Below are positions 26,900 to 35,729 of a stretch of 64,000 nt of DNA, piece after piece. The stretch is from the NCBI RefSeq assembly GCF_042649925.1, contig NZ_JBHSAF010000001.1, forward strand, positions 62,001 through 126,000, written 5' to 3'. This stretch comes from Pseudaeromonas sharmana (lineage in GTDB: Bacteria; Pseudomonadota; Gammaproteobacteria; Enterobacterales; Aeromonadaceae). The notes beneath the pieces were generated by a model. It was given only the letters and a program-made list of their open reading frames with translations, was not told the origin of the DNA and searched no databases. The first letter of the stretch is position 1, and the number at the start of each line of letters is the position of its first letter. Position numbers and translations under genes: made by a program.

Positions 26900-27272
26900 G
26901 GAGCTATCCTCTGACACGCAGCGCGGCGCCAGCGCGAGATACGCTGGCATTACAGCGGTATTTTATTGTTTAAGTGATTGTTTTTAAATCATAAATTGGC
27001 TGAAATCTGCTTCCGCATGCGCGCTGGATGCGGAAGTTAATTTTCCGTATGTGTGGCGGTAATCGGTGCAACAATTCGTGCAAAAAACAAGCAAGTAATT
27101 GCCGGATAACGCTTTTTTGTTTGCTGCTTCGCAAAGGTGGTCAGCAGGCGGTTGCGAACGGGGGGATAACGGGTGTACGGTGGAATCGAGTCATAGTCCT
27201 GTCATCCGGCTGTGGTGTAACTGTCATCGGAACGTCATTGACCGGATCCGCGACCAACCAGGGAGGCTGCCT
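26900..27272. other. 373-base region between parM-like and PIN-PhoH genes
   Basis: Divergent promoter region. An inverted repeat at 27010-27036 (CTTCCGCAT / ATGCGGAAG, 9-base loop) followed on the plus strand by TTAATTTT could be a terminator or a binding site. I looked for the iterated direct repeats of a parC centromere and saw none. Confidence 0.5.
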
Positions 27273-28655
27273 ATGGAGAGCGACGATCGCAAGCTGTTTG
27301 TCCTCGACACCAATGTTCTGCTCCACGAACCCCTCGCCATTTACTCCTTTCAGGAACATGACGTCATCATCCCGATGACGGTGCTGGAAGAGCTCGACAA
27401 CATCAAGGATCGCCAGAAAGATGTCAGCCGCGAAGCGCGGGTGGCGATCCGTACCCTGGAGGATGTGTTCCGCGAGGCCACTCCCGAGCAGATTGCCGAA
27501 GGGGTCTGGCTGGGACAACGGGGGGGCGAGCACAGCACCGGACGGTTGGCGATCTTTGCCGACCACAATCTGCCGGAAGGCGAGGCGGTGTTTACCAACA
27601 AGGAGAATGACAACCGCATCATCAATGCCGCGCTCTACCTGCAAAAGAGCCATCCCGAACGCCAGGTGGTGCTGGTGACCAAAGACATCAACATGCGTCT
27701 GAAGGCCAAGGGCACCGGTCTCAAGCATGTCGAGGATTACCGCACCGATCAGCTGATTGACGATATTCGCCTGCTGGCCAAGGGGTTCCAGCGTCTGGAG
27801 GGCGACTTCTGGGAGCGGGTCGGCGAGGTCGATACCACCAGCAGCGGACGCGATGTCTACCACTGGGTGGCCGAAGAAAAGGTCCCCGATACCCACATCA
27901 ACCAGTATCTGCTGGACGAGCAGGAGCAGTTTGCCGGCCGCGTGCAGGGGCGCGACAACGGCCGGCTGCAGATCAAGGACATTGGCCGCGAACGCCTGAT
28001 GGGGCGCCATGCCTGGGGCGTGCACCCGAAGAACATCTATCAGGCGATGGCACTGGATGCGTTGCTCGATCCGACGCTGGATCTGGTGATTTTGACCGGC
28101 CCGGCGGGCTGCGGCAAGACCCTGCTGGCGATGGCCGCGGCACTGGAGCTGGTGATTGAGCGTGGCATCTACGAGCGCATCATCGTCACCCGCAACACGC
28201 CGGAGATCGCCGAGAGCATCGGTTTCCTGCCCGGCACCGAAGAGGAGAAGATGATGCCGTGGCTGGCGGCGGTGACCGATACGCTGGAGGTGCTGCACAA
28301 GCATGATGTCAGCAAGGAGGGGTCGCTGCAGTACATCATGGAGAAGGCCAACATCCAGTTCAAATCGGTCAACTTCATGCGCGGCCGCAGCCTGCAGAAC
28401 ACCTTCGTGCTGCTCGACGAGTGCCAGAACCTGACGCCATCGCAGCTCAAGACCATCATCACCCGCTGTGGCGAGGGCACCAAGCTGGTCTGCTCCGGCA
28501 ACCTGGCGCAGATCGATTCCACTTACCTGACCCCGGTGACATCCGGCCTGACCTATATCGTTGAACGCTTCAAGAACTTCGAAGGCAGCGCCAACATCTA
28601 CCTCAACGGCGTGATCCGCAGCCGTCTGGCGTCGTTTGCCGAGGAGAATCTCTGA
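27273..28655 (+). CDS. PIN-PhoH (PhoH2-type) RNA helicase/nuclease
   Basis: PhoH2-type proteins join a PIN RNase domain to a PhoH ATPase and are reported to unwind and cut RNA. Residues 1-150 form the PIN domain (LFVLDTNVLLHEP with the catalytic Asp, TKDINMRLKAK near its end). The PhoH ATPase follows, with Walker A GPAGCGKT near 273-280 and Walker B FVLLDECQN near 385. The start at 27273 has GGAGG 7 bases upstream and gives 460 residues; the longer frame from 27099 is unrelated. No antitoxin-like gene lies immediately upstream. It is followed by the first of three tandem terminator repeats. Confidence 0.92.
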   Translation: MESDDRKLFVLDTNVLLHEPLAIYSFQEHDVIIPMTVLEELDNIKDRQKDVSREARVAIRTLEDVFREATPEQIAEGVWLGQRGGEHSTGRLAIFADHNLPEGEAVFTNKENDNRIINAALYLQKSHPERQVVLVTKDINMRLKAKGTGLKHVEDYRTDQLIDDIRLLAKGFQRLEGDFWERVGEVDTTSSGRDVYHWVAEEKVPDTHINQYLLDEQEQFAGRVQGRDNGRLQIKDIGRERLMGRHAWGVHPKNIYQAMALDALLDPTLDLVILTGPAGCGKTLLAMAAALELVIERGIYERIIVTRNTPEIAESIGFLPGTEEEKMMPWLAAVTDTLEVLHKHDVSKEGSLQYIMEKANIQFKSVNFMRGRSLQNTFVLLDECQNLTPSQLKTIITRCGEGTKLVCSGNLAQIDSTYLTPVTSGLTYIVERFKNFEGSANIYLNGVIRSRLASFAEENL

Positions 28656-28703
28656 CGCCAAGCCGATAACCGCGCGCACAATGCATGCGCGCGCATTCCG
28701 ACC

Positions 28704-28725
28704 AAGGGGGCCAAGGCCCCCTTTT
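28704..28725 (+). terminator. Terminator in repeat copy 1 (end of PIN-PhoH transcript)
   Basis: AAGGGGGC / GCCCCCTT stem with a CAAG loop followed by TTTT, 48 bases after the PIN-PhoH stop codon. The same element recurs at 28880-28901 and 29056-29077 in copies 2 and 3. Confidence 0.88.
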
Positions 28726-28879
28726 CAGCGCCGCCATAGCGGCAATGCCATCGCGGCAATCTATCTCAATTTGTGATGGATAGGGGCTGGGTTCTATTTA
28801 TGAAACAGATGGCACTCCGGTGACGGGGCCGATGCGGTGATCAGCGGTGCGCGGTCGCGACGCCTGTTGCATTCCGAGC

Positions 28880-28901
28880 AAGGGGGCCAAGGCCCCCTTT
28901 T
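28880..28901 (+). terminator. Terminator in repeat copy 2
   Basis: Same stem, loop and T-run as in copy 1, exactly 176 bases later. Any transcript started inside copy 1 would end here. Confidence 0.8.
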
Positions 28902-29055
28902 CCGCGCCGCCATAGCGGCAATGCCATCGCGGCAATCTATCTCAATTTGTGATGGATAGGGGCTGGGTTCTATTCATTAAACAGATGGCACTCCGGTGAC
29001 GGGGCCGATACGGTGATCAGCGGTGCGCGGTCGCGACGCCTGTTGCATTCCGAGC

Positions 29056-29077
29056 AAGGGGGCCAAGGCCCCCTTTT
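29056..29077 (+). terminator. Terminator in repeat copy 3
   Basis: Same stem, loop and T-run, a further 176 bases on. A transcript started inside copy 2 would end here. Confidence 0.8.
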
Positions 29078-29251
29078 CAGCGCCGCCATCGCGGCAATGT
29101 CATCGCAGCAATCTATCTCAATTTGTGATGGATAGGGGCTGGGTTCTATTCATTAAACAGATGGCACTCCGGTGACGGGGCCGATACGGTGATCAGCGGT
29201 GCGCGGTCGCGCTGGCCTGTTAGCGTGGGGGAATCCGGCCCCAAAGGGTCG

Positions 29252-29956
29252 CTAATCGGCGTCGTGGCCCAGATAGCGGCGCAGCGCCGCGTGTTCCGGT
29301 GCATCCAGGGCGCTGGGCGCACCACAGAACACAATGCGCCCCTGCTCCAGCAGTGCCAGCCGGTCGGCGACGTCGCGGGCCTCCTGTGGGTGGTGCGAAA
29401 TCAGCAGCACGCCGATCCCTTCGACACGGGTCAGGCGGTGGATCTCGCGTAACAACTCCTGGCGCAGTGCCGGGTCGAGCGCGGAGAAGGGCTCGTCGAG
29501 CAGCAGCAGTGGCCGTTGGCGCACCAGGCAGCGCGCCAGCGCCACCCGCTGTTGCTGGCCCCCGGAAAGCTGTGGCGGCAGGCTGGCGAGGCGATCGCCC
29601 AACCCCATGCGTGCGGCGGCCTCCTGTACCTGCTGGCGCTGGGCCTGGCTCAAGCGCAGCGTCGGACTCAATCCCAGACCGATGTTCTGTGCCACCGTCA
29701 GGTGATCGAACAGGTTGTCGCTCTGAAACAGAGTGGTGAATGGTCGTTGCGCCGGCGAGAGGGCCAGCAGCGACTCGCCCTGCCAGCTCAGCGTCCCCTG
29801 CTGCGGGGTAGCAAAACCGGCCAGCAGATCCAGCAGTGTGCTCTTGCCGGCGCCACTGGGACCGACCAGCACCAGTAATTCGCCGGGTTGCAGCGTCAAC
29901 GAGAAGTGAAAGGTCTCGCTGCCCCGCTGCAGCGTCAGGTCATCACAAATCAGCAT
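29252..29956 (-). CDS. thiQ: Thiamine ABC transporter, ATP-binding protein
   Basis: ThiQ powers uptake of thiamine and its phosphates through ThiP with binding protein ThiB. The 234 residues contain Walker A GPSGAGKST, the Q-loop LFQSDNLFDHLTVAQNIGLGLSP, signature LSGGQQQR, Walker B LLLLDEPFSALD and the switch histidine LISHHPQEA. The Q-loop region is close to E. coli ThiQ (232 residues). The start at 29956 overlaps the end of thiP by 14 bases; the longer frame is a cysteine-rich artefact from thiP. Last gene of thiBPQ. Confidence 0.95.
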   Translation of the reverse strand: MLICDDLTLQRGSETFHFSLTLQPGELLVLVGPSGAGKSTLLDLLAGFATPQQGTLSWQGESLLALSPAQRPFTTLFQSDNLFDHLTVAQNIGLGLSPTLRLSQAQRQQVQEAAARMGLGDRLASLPPQLSGGQQQRVALARCLVRQRPLLLLDEPFSALDPALRQELLREIHRLTRVEGIGVLLISHHPQEARDVADRLALLEQGRIVFCGAPSALDAPEHAALRRYLGHDAD

Positions 29957-31583
29957 CACGGCCTCCAAACAACCATTCGACCAGCGACAGCAGGCCGACA
30001 CATAACAACAGCAGCAGCAGGGCCGTGGCGGCGGCCTGAGACAGGTGATAACTCCCCAGCTGCTGGAACAGCAACCAGGGCAGGGTTTGCAGTTCGGCAC
30101 TGCCAAACATGGCCACGGCGCCGAGATCGCCGAGCGAGAAGATCAGCGCCAGCGCCAGCGCGCGGCCGAGCGCCTGGCGCAACAGCGGCCACTCCAGATA
30201 GCGCCAGCGTGCCCAACCCTGCAGGCCGAGGCTGACTGCCAGGCGCTCATAGCGCAGCACCGCTTGCTGCAACGCCGGTTGCAGGCAGCGCAGCGTATAG
30301 GGCAGGCTGGCCAGCGCATTAAGCAGCATCACCAGCCAGAAGCCGAGGCCAAACAGGTTGGCATAGGGGCGCAGCAGGATGAACAGACCTGTACTGAGCA
30401 CGGCGGTCGGCACCAGCAGGATCAATGAACCGCTCGATTCCAGCAGCTGTGCCAGCTGGGGGCGTCCAAGCCGCAGTCGCAGGTGGCGGCTGCTGACCAG
30501 CAGCAACAGACTGAGCAGCACCGCCAGGCTGGCTGCGCCGCTCCCGATCTGCAACGAGGTGGCCAGCGCGCGCCACAGTGTCGGCATCTGCAGCGCCTGC
30601 CACAGCCCAGGATGCAGACCGCTGCTGACGATGGCCAGCAACGGCGGCACGAACAGCAGCAGTGCCAGCAGCAGCGCCGCGGCATCCACGACGCGTCCAC
30701 CCAGGGTGTGACGATCCGGGCGCCACACGCCGCCCGGGGTACGACTGGCGCGTGGCGGCGGCAGTTGGCTCTGGTGGTGCCACAGCAGGGCCTGCGCCCC
30801 GAGCAGCAGGTGCCATAACGCCAGCTGGGCGGCGGTGGCCAGATCGAAGTCAAAACGCAGCGCCTGATAGACCGCCACCTCCAGGGTGGTGGCCGCCGGA
30901 CCGCCGCCGAGCGCCATCACAGTGGTAAAGCTGGAAAAGCACAGCAGAAAGATCAGGCTGCCCAGCGCCGGCAGCTGAGAGCGCAACGCCGGCCATTCGA
31001 CGATGCGCCAAAGGCTCCAGCCGCGCAGTCCCAGCTGGCTGGCCAGTCGCCATTGCGACTCGGGGATAGCCTCCAGAGCGAACAGCAACCAGCGTGCCGC
31101 CAGCGGCAGGTTAAAAAACAGGTGCGCCAGCAAGATGCCGCTGAGGCCATATAGATAGCTACCTGGCTGCCAGCCACAGGCCCGCAGCAGCTGGGGTAGC
31201 CACCCTTGCTGACCATGCACGGCCACCAGGCCAAACAACGCAATGATCACCGGCAGTACCAGCGAGATGCCGAACAGTTGCAGCAACAGCTGGCGCCCAG
31301 GGAAACGGCGCCGATGCAACGCGCGCGCCACCGGCAATGCCAGCAGCACACTGAGGGCCATCGACAGTCCGGCTTGCAGCAGACTAAAGCGCACCACATG
31401 GCGCAGATAGGGATCTTGCCATAGTGCGGCGGGGGCGTCGCCACCACTTAGCAACAGTGCCAGCAAGGGGCCCAGGCCGAGCAGTGCCAGCAGGCCGAGC
31501 GCCAGCGCGCCAGGCCCCCACCACAGGCGAGCGGCCGGTGACGGAAGCCGGGGAGGGGGCGAGCAGGTGGCGGAGCGTGTCAC
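29943..31583 (-). CDS. thiP: Thiamine ABC transporter, permease
   Basis: A 546-residue inner-membrane protein with about twelve membrane helices in two homologous halves, each with an EAA-type loop (QLGLRGWSLWRIVEWPAL and SLGLQGWARWRYLEWPLL). This duplicated permease layout is typical of ThiP. The GTG start directly abuts the thiB stop codon. The gene overlaps thiQ by 14 bases. Confidence 0.94.
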   Translation of the reverse strand: MTRSATCSPPPRLPSPAARLWWGPGALALGLLALLGLGPLLALLLSGGDAPAALWQDPYLRHVVRFSLLQAGLSMALSVLLALPVARALHRRRFPGRQLLLQLFGISLVLPVIIALFGLVAVHGQQGWLPQLLRACGWQPGSYLYGLSGILLAHLFFNLPLAARWLLFALEAIPESQWRLASQLGLRGWSLWRIVEWPALRSQLPALGSLIFLLCFSSFTTVMALGGGPAATTLEVAVYQALRFDFDLATAAQLALWHLLLGAQALLWHHQSQLPPPRASRTPGGVWRPDRHTLGGRVVDAAALLLALLLFVPPLLAIVSSGLHPGLWQALQMPTLWRALATSLQIGSGAASLAVLLSLLLLVSSRHLRLRLGRPQLAQLLESSGSLILLVPTAVLSTGLFILLRPYANLFGLGFWLVMLLNALASLPYTLRCLQPALQQAVLRYERLAVSLGLQGWARWRYLEWPLLRQALGRALALALIFSLGDLGAVAMFGSAELQTLPWLLFQQLGSYHLSQAAATALLLLLLCVGLLSLVEWLFGGRDADL

Positions 31584-32561
31584 TTACTGGCTCACCGCCT
31601 GCAGCCATTCACGCAGCCAGGCTTTGCGTTCACTGGCAATGCGCGCCTGCTCCAGATGCAGGCTCTGACTCGGGGTCTCATCGACGTTGAAACCCGCCGG
31701 CAGCGCCACGGCGGTGACCGGATACATCCAGTTGCCGGTCGGGATCAGGCTCTGGAATTCCGGTTGCAGGATGAATTGCATGAAGCGTGCGGCCAGTTCC
31801 GGATGTGGGGCGGACTTGAGCTGGGCGGCGACTTCGACCTGGCGATAGTGGCCTTCACTGAACATGGCGGCCTGGTACTGGTTCTTCTGCTCGGCCAGCC
31901 GGTGGTAAGCCGGCGAGGTGGTGTAGGAGAGCACCAGATCGGCCTCACCCTTGAGGAACATGCCGTAAGCCTCGCTCCAGCCCTTGGTGACGGTCACGGT
32001 GTGCTTGGCCAGCTGTTGCCAGAAGGCAGCGGCCTGGTCGCCCTGGGTCTGCTTGACCCACATCAGCAAGCCCTGTCCCGGCGTGCTGGTGCGCGGATCT
32101 TGGTAAATGACCTTCAGGTCCTGGCGTGCGGCCAGTTCGCTCAGACTCTTGGGTACCTGCTTGAGCTTGCTGCTGTCATAGACGAAGGCGAAGTGGCCGT
32201 AATCGAACGGCAGGAAGCGGGTGTCCTGCCAGCCGCCGGGCAGCGTGATGGGTTGCAGATCCACCTTGTGTTCGGCAAACAGCTGGCTGTTGCGTGCTTC
32301 CGGCAACATGGCCTCATCCATGCCAATCACCAGATCGGCCTGACTGTGCGCGCCTTCAAGTTTCAGACGATTAAGGATGGCAACGCCGTCTTCGAGTGGC
32401 ACAAAGGCGATCTCGCAGCCACACTGTTTTTCAAAGGCTTGCTTGATTTTCGGGCCTGGGCCCCACTCGGAAGCGAACGAATCGTAGGTGTAGATGGTCA
32501 ATTGCGGTGCGGCTTCGGCCGCACAAACCAGCAGGCTGGCCAGCAGGATCAGGGAACGCAT
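31584..32561 (-). CDS. thiB: Thiamine-binding periplasmic protein
   Basis: A 325-residue solute-binding protein with a signal peptide cut after AEA near residue 17. LTIYTYDSFASEWGPGP, DLVIGMD, PFDYGHFAFVYD, DPRTSTPGQGLLMW and IPTGNWMYPV are hallmarks of the thiamine-binding protein ThiB/TbpA. First gene of the operon, behind a TPP riboswitch, with AAGGAG about 8 bases before the ATG. Confidence 0.96.
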   Translation of the reverse strand: MRSLILLASLLVCAAEAAPQLTIYTYDSFASEWGPGPKIKQAFEKQCGCEIAFVPLEDGVAILNRLKLEGAHSQADLVIGMDEAMLPEARNSQLFAEHKVDLQPITLPGGWQDTRFLPFDYGHFAFVYDSSKLKQVPKSLSELAARQDLKVIYQDPRTSTPGQGLLMWVKQTQGDQAAAFWQQLAKHTVTVTKGWSEAYGMFLKGEADLVLSYTTSPAYHRLAEQKNQYQAAMFSEGHYRQVEVAAQLKSAPHPELAARFMQFILQPEFQSLIPTGNWMYPVTAVALPAGFNVDETPSQSLHLEQARIASERKAWLREWLQAVSQ

Positions 32562-32615
32562 GTCGAACTCCTTGTCATGGATTCAGGCAGGCGTCCCACC
32601 GCACGGCGGGGTGCG

Positions 32616-32696
32616 GTGTTGTCTCAAATCCCTACGCCAGTGCTAACTGGATCAGGTTCCCGGGTATGATCTCAGCGGACGCCCGCACCCCGTTTG
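32616..32696 (-). ncRNA. TPP riboswitch upstream of thiBPQ
   Basis: Read on the minus strand this contains the conserved THI-element blocks in order: GGGGTGC, CTGAGA, ACCCGGGAACCTGATC, GTTAGCACTGGCGTAGGGA and TTTGAG. It senses thiamine pyrophosphate and shuts down the uptake operon. Downstream, a hairpin ACCGCAC/GTGCGGT (32598-32619) has GCACCCCG (32607-32614) in its left arm and loop. This is the exact complement of the CGGGGTGC at the aptamer's 5' side (32685-32692), so the two states probably compete for that segment. The thiB ribosome-binding site lies beyond the hairpin and there is no T-run. Confidence 0.95.
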
Positions 32697-32776
32697 AAAA
32701 CGCGGCCATTCTATTAACATTTTATGAACAATGCCAGCGCAGGCTGGCGGGTTGGCAGTCACGGGAGGAGAACGAC

Positions 32777-33070
32777 GTGTTGACTGATCTGCATAAAGAG
32801 CGACGCGCATTCATGCGCATGATTGTCGATGCCCCGGTGACGCTGATCCGTGGTAGTGAACGTTACCAGGCCATTTGCCGCGATCTGAGCGCCAACGGCA
32901 TGGCCATTGACGCCAGCGAGGGGCACTATGCGCAGGGGGATCTGATTCAGATCAGCCTGGCCACGCACAACAACCTGCTGCCGCCGTTCCAGGCCGAGGC
33001 GCGGATTGTGCGCGCCGACCCGGTGGATAGCGGTTACCTGCTCGGCATCGAGTTTGTCTCGGTCGGTTGA
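32777..33070 (+). CDS. Minimal PilZ-domain protein
   Basis: A 97-residue protein that is essentially one PilZ domain: KERRAFMR at residues 7-14 and DLSANGMAID near 39-48 give the c-di-GMP-binding arginines and the D-x-S-x-x-G motif. I chose the GTG at 32777, which has GGAGGAG 6 bases upstream; the longer frame starts inside thiB and the riboswitch on the other strand. Its last 37 bases overlap the end of the convergent transglutaminase-like gene. Third PilZ protein in the window. Confidence 0.82.
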   Translation: MLTDLHKERRAFMRMIVDAPVTLIRGSERYQAICRDLSANGMAIDASEGHYAQGDLIQISLATHNNLLPPFQAEARIVRADPVDSGYLLGIEFVSVG

Positions 33071-34038
33071 GTCGGTAGCGTGGTGTAGCGACCGGTTTTG
33101 ATAAACAGGCGGCTCTCTTCCCCCAACTGGCCGAGCGGCAACGCAGATGGCCCGGTCGGCTCGACCAGCAACCAGGGTTGCGCCTCTAGGGTCAGCGTCT
33201 CTTCACCGGGGGCGGCCGGCAACGCCAGCGCCAGTAATGCGTGGTCGGGGATCACCACCAATCGGGTCGGGATCTCGGGCTGCAGATAGCGCCACAGGCT
33301 GGCCAGCAACACCGACTTGCTGTCACAGTCGCCCCGGTTCTCCAGCAACACCTGGCGCGGCAATAGAAAACCACTGCCGCGCTGACCATCCGCGCTCTGC
33401 AGCGCATGATAGGGAATCGTCTGCACGAACAGCAGCAGCCACTGCAAGCGGGTGCGCGGATCCGCCTGTTCACCGCCGGCCAGTTGCAACAGCGCTTCGG
33501 CGACGTCGCCCAGTTCGCTGCTGCTCTCCTCGATGATGCGGGGGTAATCGGGAAGCAGTCCCGACTGACCCCAGGCATCCTGCTGCTGTTGCAGATAGCT
33601 CTCCTTGAGCAAGGTGGCAAATTGTCGCTGTTGCTCCGCGCCAAGCCATGACTGGATCTCCGGCAGGCGCTTGCCGTCTGGGTCGTGGATCGCGATGCTC
33701 CACTCCGGTGTGGTCTGCAGGTGAAAGCGCGCCTCGGGCCACTGCTTGCCGGCCGCTTGTAGCAGACGGGTATAGAGCACGCGCCTGGCAGCGTCTGGCT
33801 GCCAGGGGCGAAAGGTGCCGAGCAGCGTCTGCGCCGGCAGCGCCAGACTAAACGACTGGATGGCGCCGCCGGCCAGGGCCGCTGGCGGTTGCAACCGATA
33901 GTGCAGCGTCAGGCCGTCACGGCGGAACGCCAGCTGGCGCGCCGGTGTGGCGGCCTGCACCGTCAGCAGCGCGGCCAGCAGCCACAGCGCGAGTGCGGCC
34001 AGCCCGCCGTGGCGATTTCGGCTCAGGCCAGCTGCCAT
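33034..34038 (-). CDS. Exported transglutaminase-like cysteine protein
   Basis: A 334-residue protein with an N-terminal hydrophobic segment (residues 11-29) followed by AATPA, a likely signal peptide. A transglutaminase/protease-like core is suggested by LLENRGDCDSKSVLLASLWRYL (catalytic Cys), VVIPDHALLALALP (His) and an acidic partner in the following strand. Such periplasmic domains act as peptidases or cross-linkers; the target is unknown. The gene overlaps the end of the SbmA/BacA-like ABC exporter by 16 bases, so the two are translationally coupled and probably work together. Confidence 0.75.
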   Translation of the reverse strand: MAAGLSRNRHGGLAALALWLLAALLTVQAATPARQLAFRRDGLTLHYRLQPPAALAGGAIQSFSLALPAQTLLGTFRPWQPDAARRVLYTRLLQAAGKQWPEARFHLQTTPEWSIAIHDPDGKRLPEIQSWLGAEQQRQFATLLKESYLQQQQDAWGQSGLLPDYPRIIEESSSELGDVAEALLQLAGGEQADPRTRLQWLLLFVQTIPYHALQSADGQRGSGFLLPRQVLLENRGDCDSKSVLLASLWRYLQPEIPTRLVVIPDHALLALALPAAPGEETLTLEAQPWLLVEPTGPSALPLGQLGEESRLFIKTGRYTTLPTQPTETNSMPSR

Positions 34039-35729
34039 TGGCCGTCCGCCTGCCAGCTCAGGCGCCGCTGGTGGAACGGTTGTAGCGTGCTGCGGTGCCC
34101 GACGCTGACCAGAATGGTGTTCGGCAGCTGCTGTTTCAGCAGGCCATACAGCTGGGCTTCGCTCTGTTCATCCAGCGCCGAACTGGCTTCGTCCATGAAC
34201 AGCAGTGCTGGCTTGACCAGCAGGGCGCGGGCGAAGGCAACGCGCTGTTGTTCGCCGACGCTCAGGATCTGCGCCCAGGGTTCGGCATCGTCGAGACGCG
34301 GCGCAAGCTGCTGCAGCCCGACTTCGGCCAGCAGCGGGCTCAGCACGCTGTCCTCCTGCGGAGGCAGCGGGTAGCACAGCGCCTCGCGCAGCGTGCCCAG
34401 CGGCAGATAGGGTTTCTGGCTGAGGAACAGCACGGCACCCTCGGCCGGGAAGCGGACCTGCCCCTCGGCATAGGGCCAGAGACCGGCCAGGGTGCGCAGC
34501 AGCGTCGATTTGCCACAGCCGGACGGCCCCTGGATCAGCACCGATTCGCCGGCGGCCAGCTGCCAGTTGCCGTTGCACAGCAGCGCACTGTGTTGCGGGT
34601 TGCGCACCGTCACGCCGTTCAGGCTCAGGCCTGTCCCCTCGCGTTGTGGCGCCAGGCTCGGCAGTTGCTCGGTGTGATCCATGCCCTGCTGGAAGGTGGC
34701 CAGACGGTCAACCACCGCCTTCCACTGCGCCAGCGCGGTGAAGTTGTTAATCAGCGTGGACAGCGAATCCTGCACCCGGCCGAAGGCGTTGAGGATCTGC
34801 ATCACACCGCCGAGCTGGATCGCCTTGGCGAAATAACTCGGGGCACTGACCAGGATCGGGAAGATGACGGCGGTTTGGTTATAGCCGAGCGTGAAGAAGC
34901 CGAGTTTCTTCTGCCGGCGCATCAGCCGGAAGTAGTTTTGCACCACGTTGCCAAAGCGCAGGTCGAGGATCTTGTCCTCTTCGCGCTCGCCTTGATACAG
35001 GGCGATGGATTCGGCATTTTCACGCAGCCGGATCAGCGAGTAACGGAAGTCGGCTTCAAACCGTTGCTGGTTGAAGTTCAGGCGCACCAGCGGACGGCCG
35101 ATCAGGAAAGTCAGCGCGGTGCCGACCAGCGCATAGCCCAGGGCCAGCCAGACCATATAGCCTTGCGGCAGGTGGATCTGCTGGCCGAGCAGGGCAAATT
35201 GCAGCGGCGTCGACAAGGTCCACAGCACCATCAGGAAGGTAAACAGCATCGCGATGTCACGCAGTATGCCCAGCGACAGATCCAGCGTGCTGCTGACAAA
35301 CTGGTTGATGTCTTCGGCGATCCGTTGATCCGGGTTATCGGTCTGGCGGTCGGTCAGTTGCAGGCGGTAGTAGTTACCCTTGTCCAGCCAGCTGGCCATG
35401 ATGTGCTGTGTCAACCACTGCCGCCAGTGGATGCTCAGCATCTGCTGGAAGTAGGAGAGGTAGACCGAGACCACGACATGGATGGTGGCCAGGATACAGA
35501 ACATGATCAGGCTGTCGGTGAAGCCCGGCAGGTTGTAATCCTGCAGCGCGTTATAGAAGCCGTTGTACCACTCATTGAAGCGCTTGGAGAGGTAGACGCT
35601 GCCGCCCATCAATACCAGCACCACCACCAGCAGCAGCCAGCCTTTGCGTCCGGCAGGGGAGACCCAGTAGGGTTTGAGAAGGCGCCAGAAATTGGGCCAC
35701 AGGTGCTTGACCGGTGGGGTATCGCTCAT
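34023..35729 (-). CDS. SbmA/BacA-type ABC transporter with fused ATPase
   Basis: A 568-residue half-transporter: an N-terminal SbmA/BacA-like membrane domain (about six helices, with RFNEWYNGFYNALQ and NPDQRIAEDINQF typical of the family) and a C-terminal ATPase with Walker A GPSGCGKST, LSVGEQQR and MDEASSALDE. E. coli YddA and mycobacterial Rv1819c share this layout; substrates in the family include peptides, vitamin B12 and long-chain lipids. The start at 35729 has GGAG 8 bases upstream. Cotranscribed with the transglutaminase-like gene. Confidence 0.88.
   Translation of the reverse strand: MSDTPPVKHLWPNFWRLLKPYWVSPAGRKGWLLLVVVLVLMGGSVYLSKRFNEWYNGFYNALQDYNLPGFTDSLIMFCILATIHVVVSVYLSYFQQMLSIHWRQWLTQHIMASWLDKGNYYRLQLTDRQTDNPDQRIAEDINQFVSSTLDLSLGILRDIAMLFTFLMVLWTLSTPLQFALLGQQIHLPQGYMVWLALGYALVGTALTFLIGRPLVRLNFNQQRFEADFRYSLIRLRENAESIALYQGEREEDKILDLRFGNVVQNYFRLMRRQKKLGFFTLGYNQTAVIFPILVSAPSYFAKAIQLGGVMQILNAFGRVQDSLSTLINNFTALAQWKAVVDRLATFQQGMDHTEQLPSLAPQREGTGLSLNGVTVRNPQHSALLCNGNWQLAAGESVLIQGPSGCGKSTLLRTLAGLWPYAEGQVRFPAEGAVLFLSQKPYLPLGTLREALCYPLPPQEDSVLSPLLAEVGLQQLAPRLDDAEPWAQILSVGEQQRVAFARALLVKPALLFMDEASSALDEQSEAQLYGLLKQQLPNTILVSVGHRSTLQPFHQRRLSWQADGQWQLA

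Larger units (their letters stand above)
28693..29220. repeat. Three tandem 176-bp direct repeats
   Basis: Copies start at 28693, 28869 and 29045, an exact 176-base period, and differ at only a few positions (for example TATTTATGAAAC in copy 1 against TATTCATTAAAC in copies 2 and 3). Homology of the third copy fades at 29211-29220. Each copy starts with GCATTCCGA, holds a strong terminator hairpin, a GCCGC/GCGGC stem, and the segment AATTTGTGATGGATAGGGG. There are no open frames of note. The region fills the gap between the PIN-PhoH gene and leftward thiQ. Confidence 0.97.

Noticed and set aside
28693..29220. CRISPR array or REP elements for the tandem repeats
   Set aside because: The unit is 176 bp with no variable spacers, so not CRISPR; too long and too uniform for REP/BIME.
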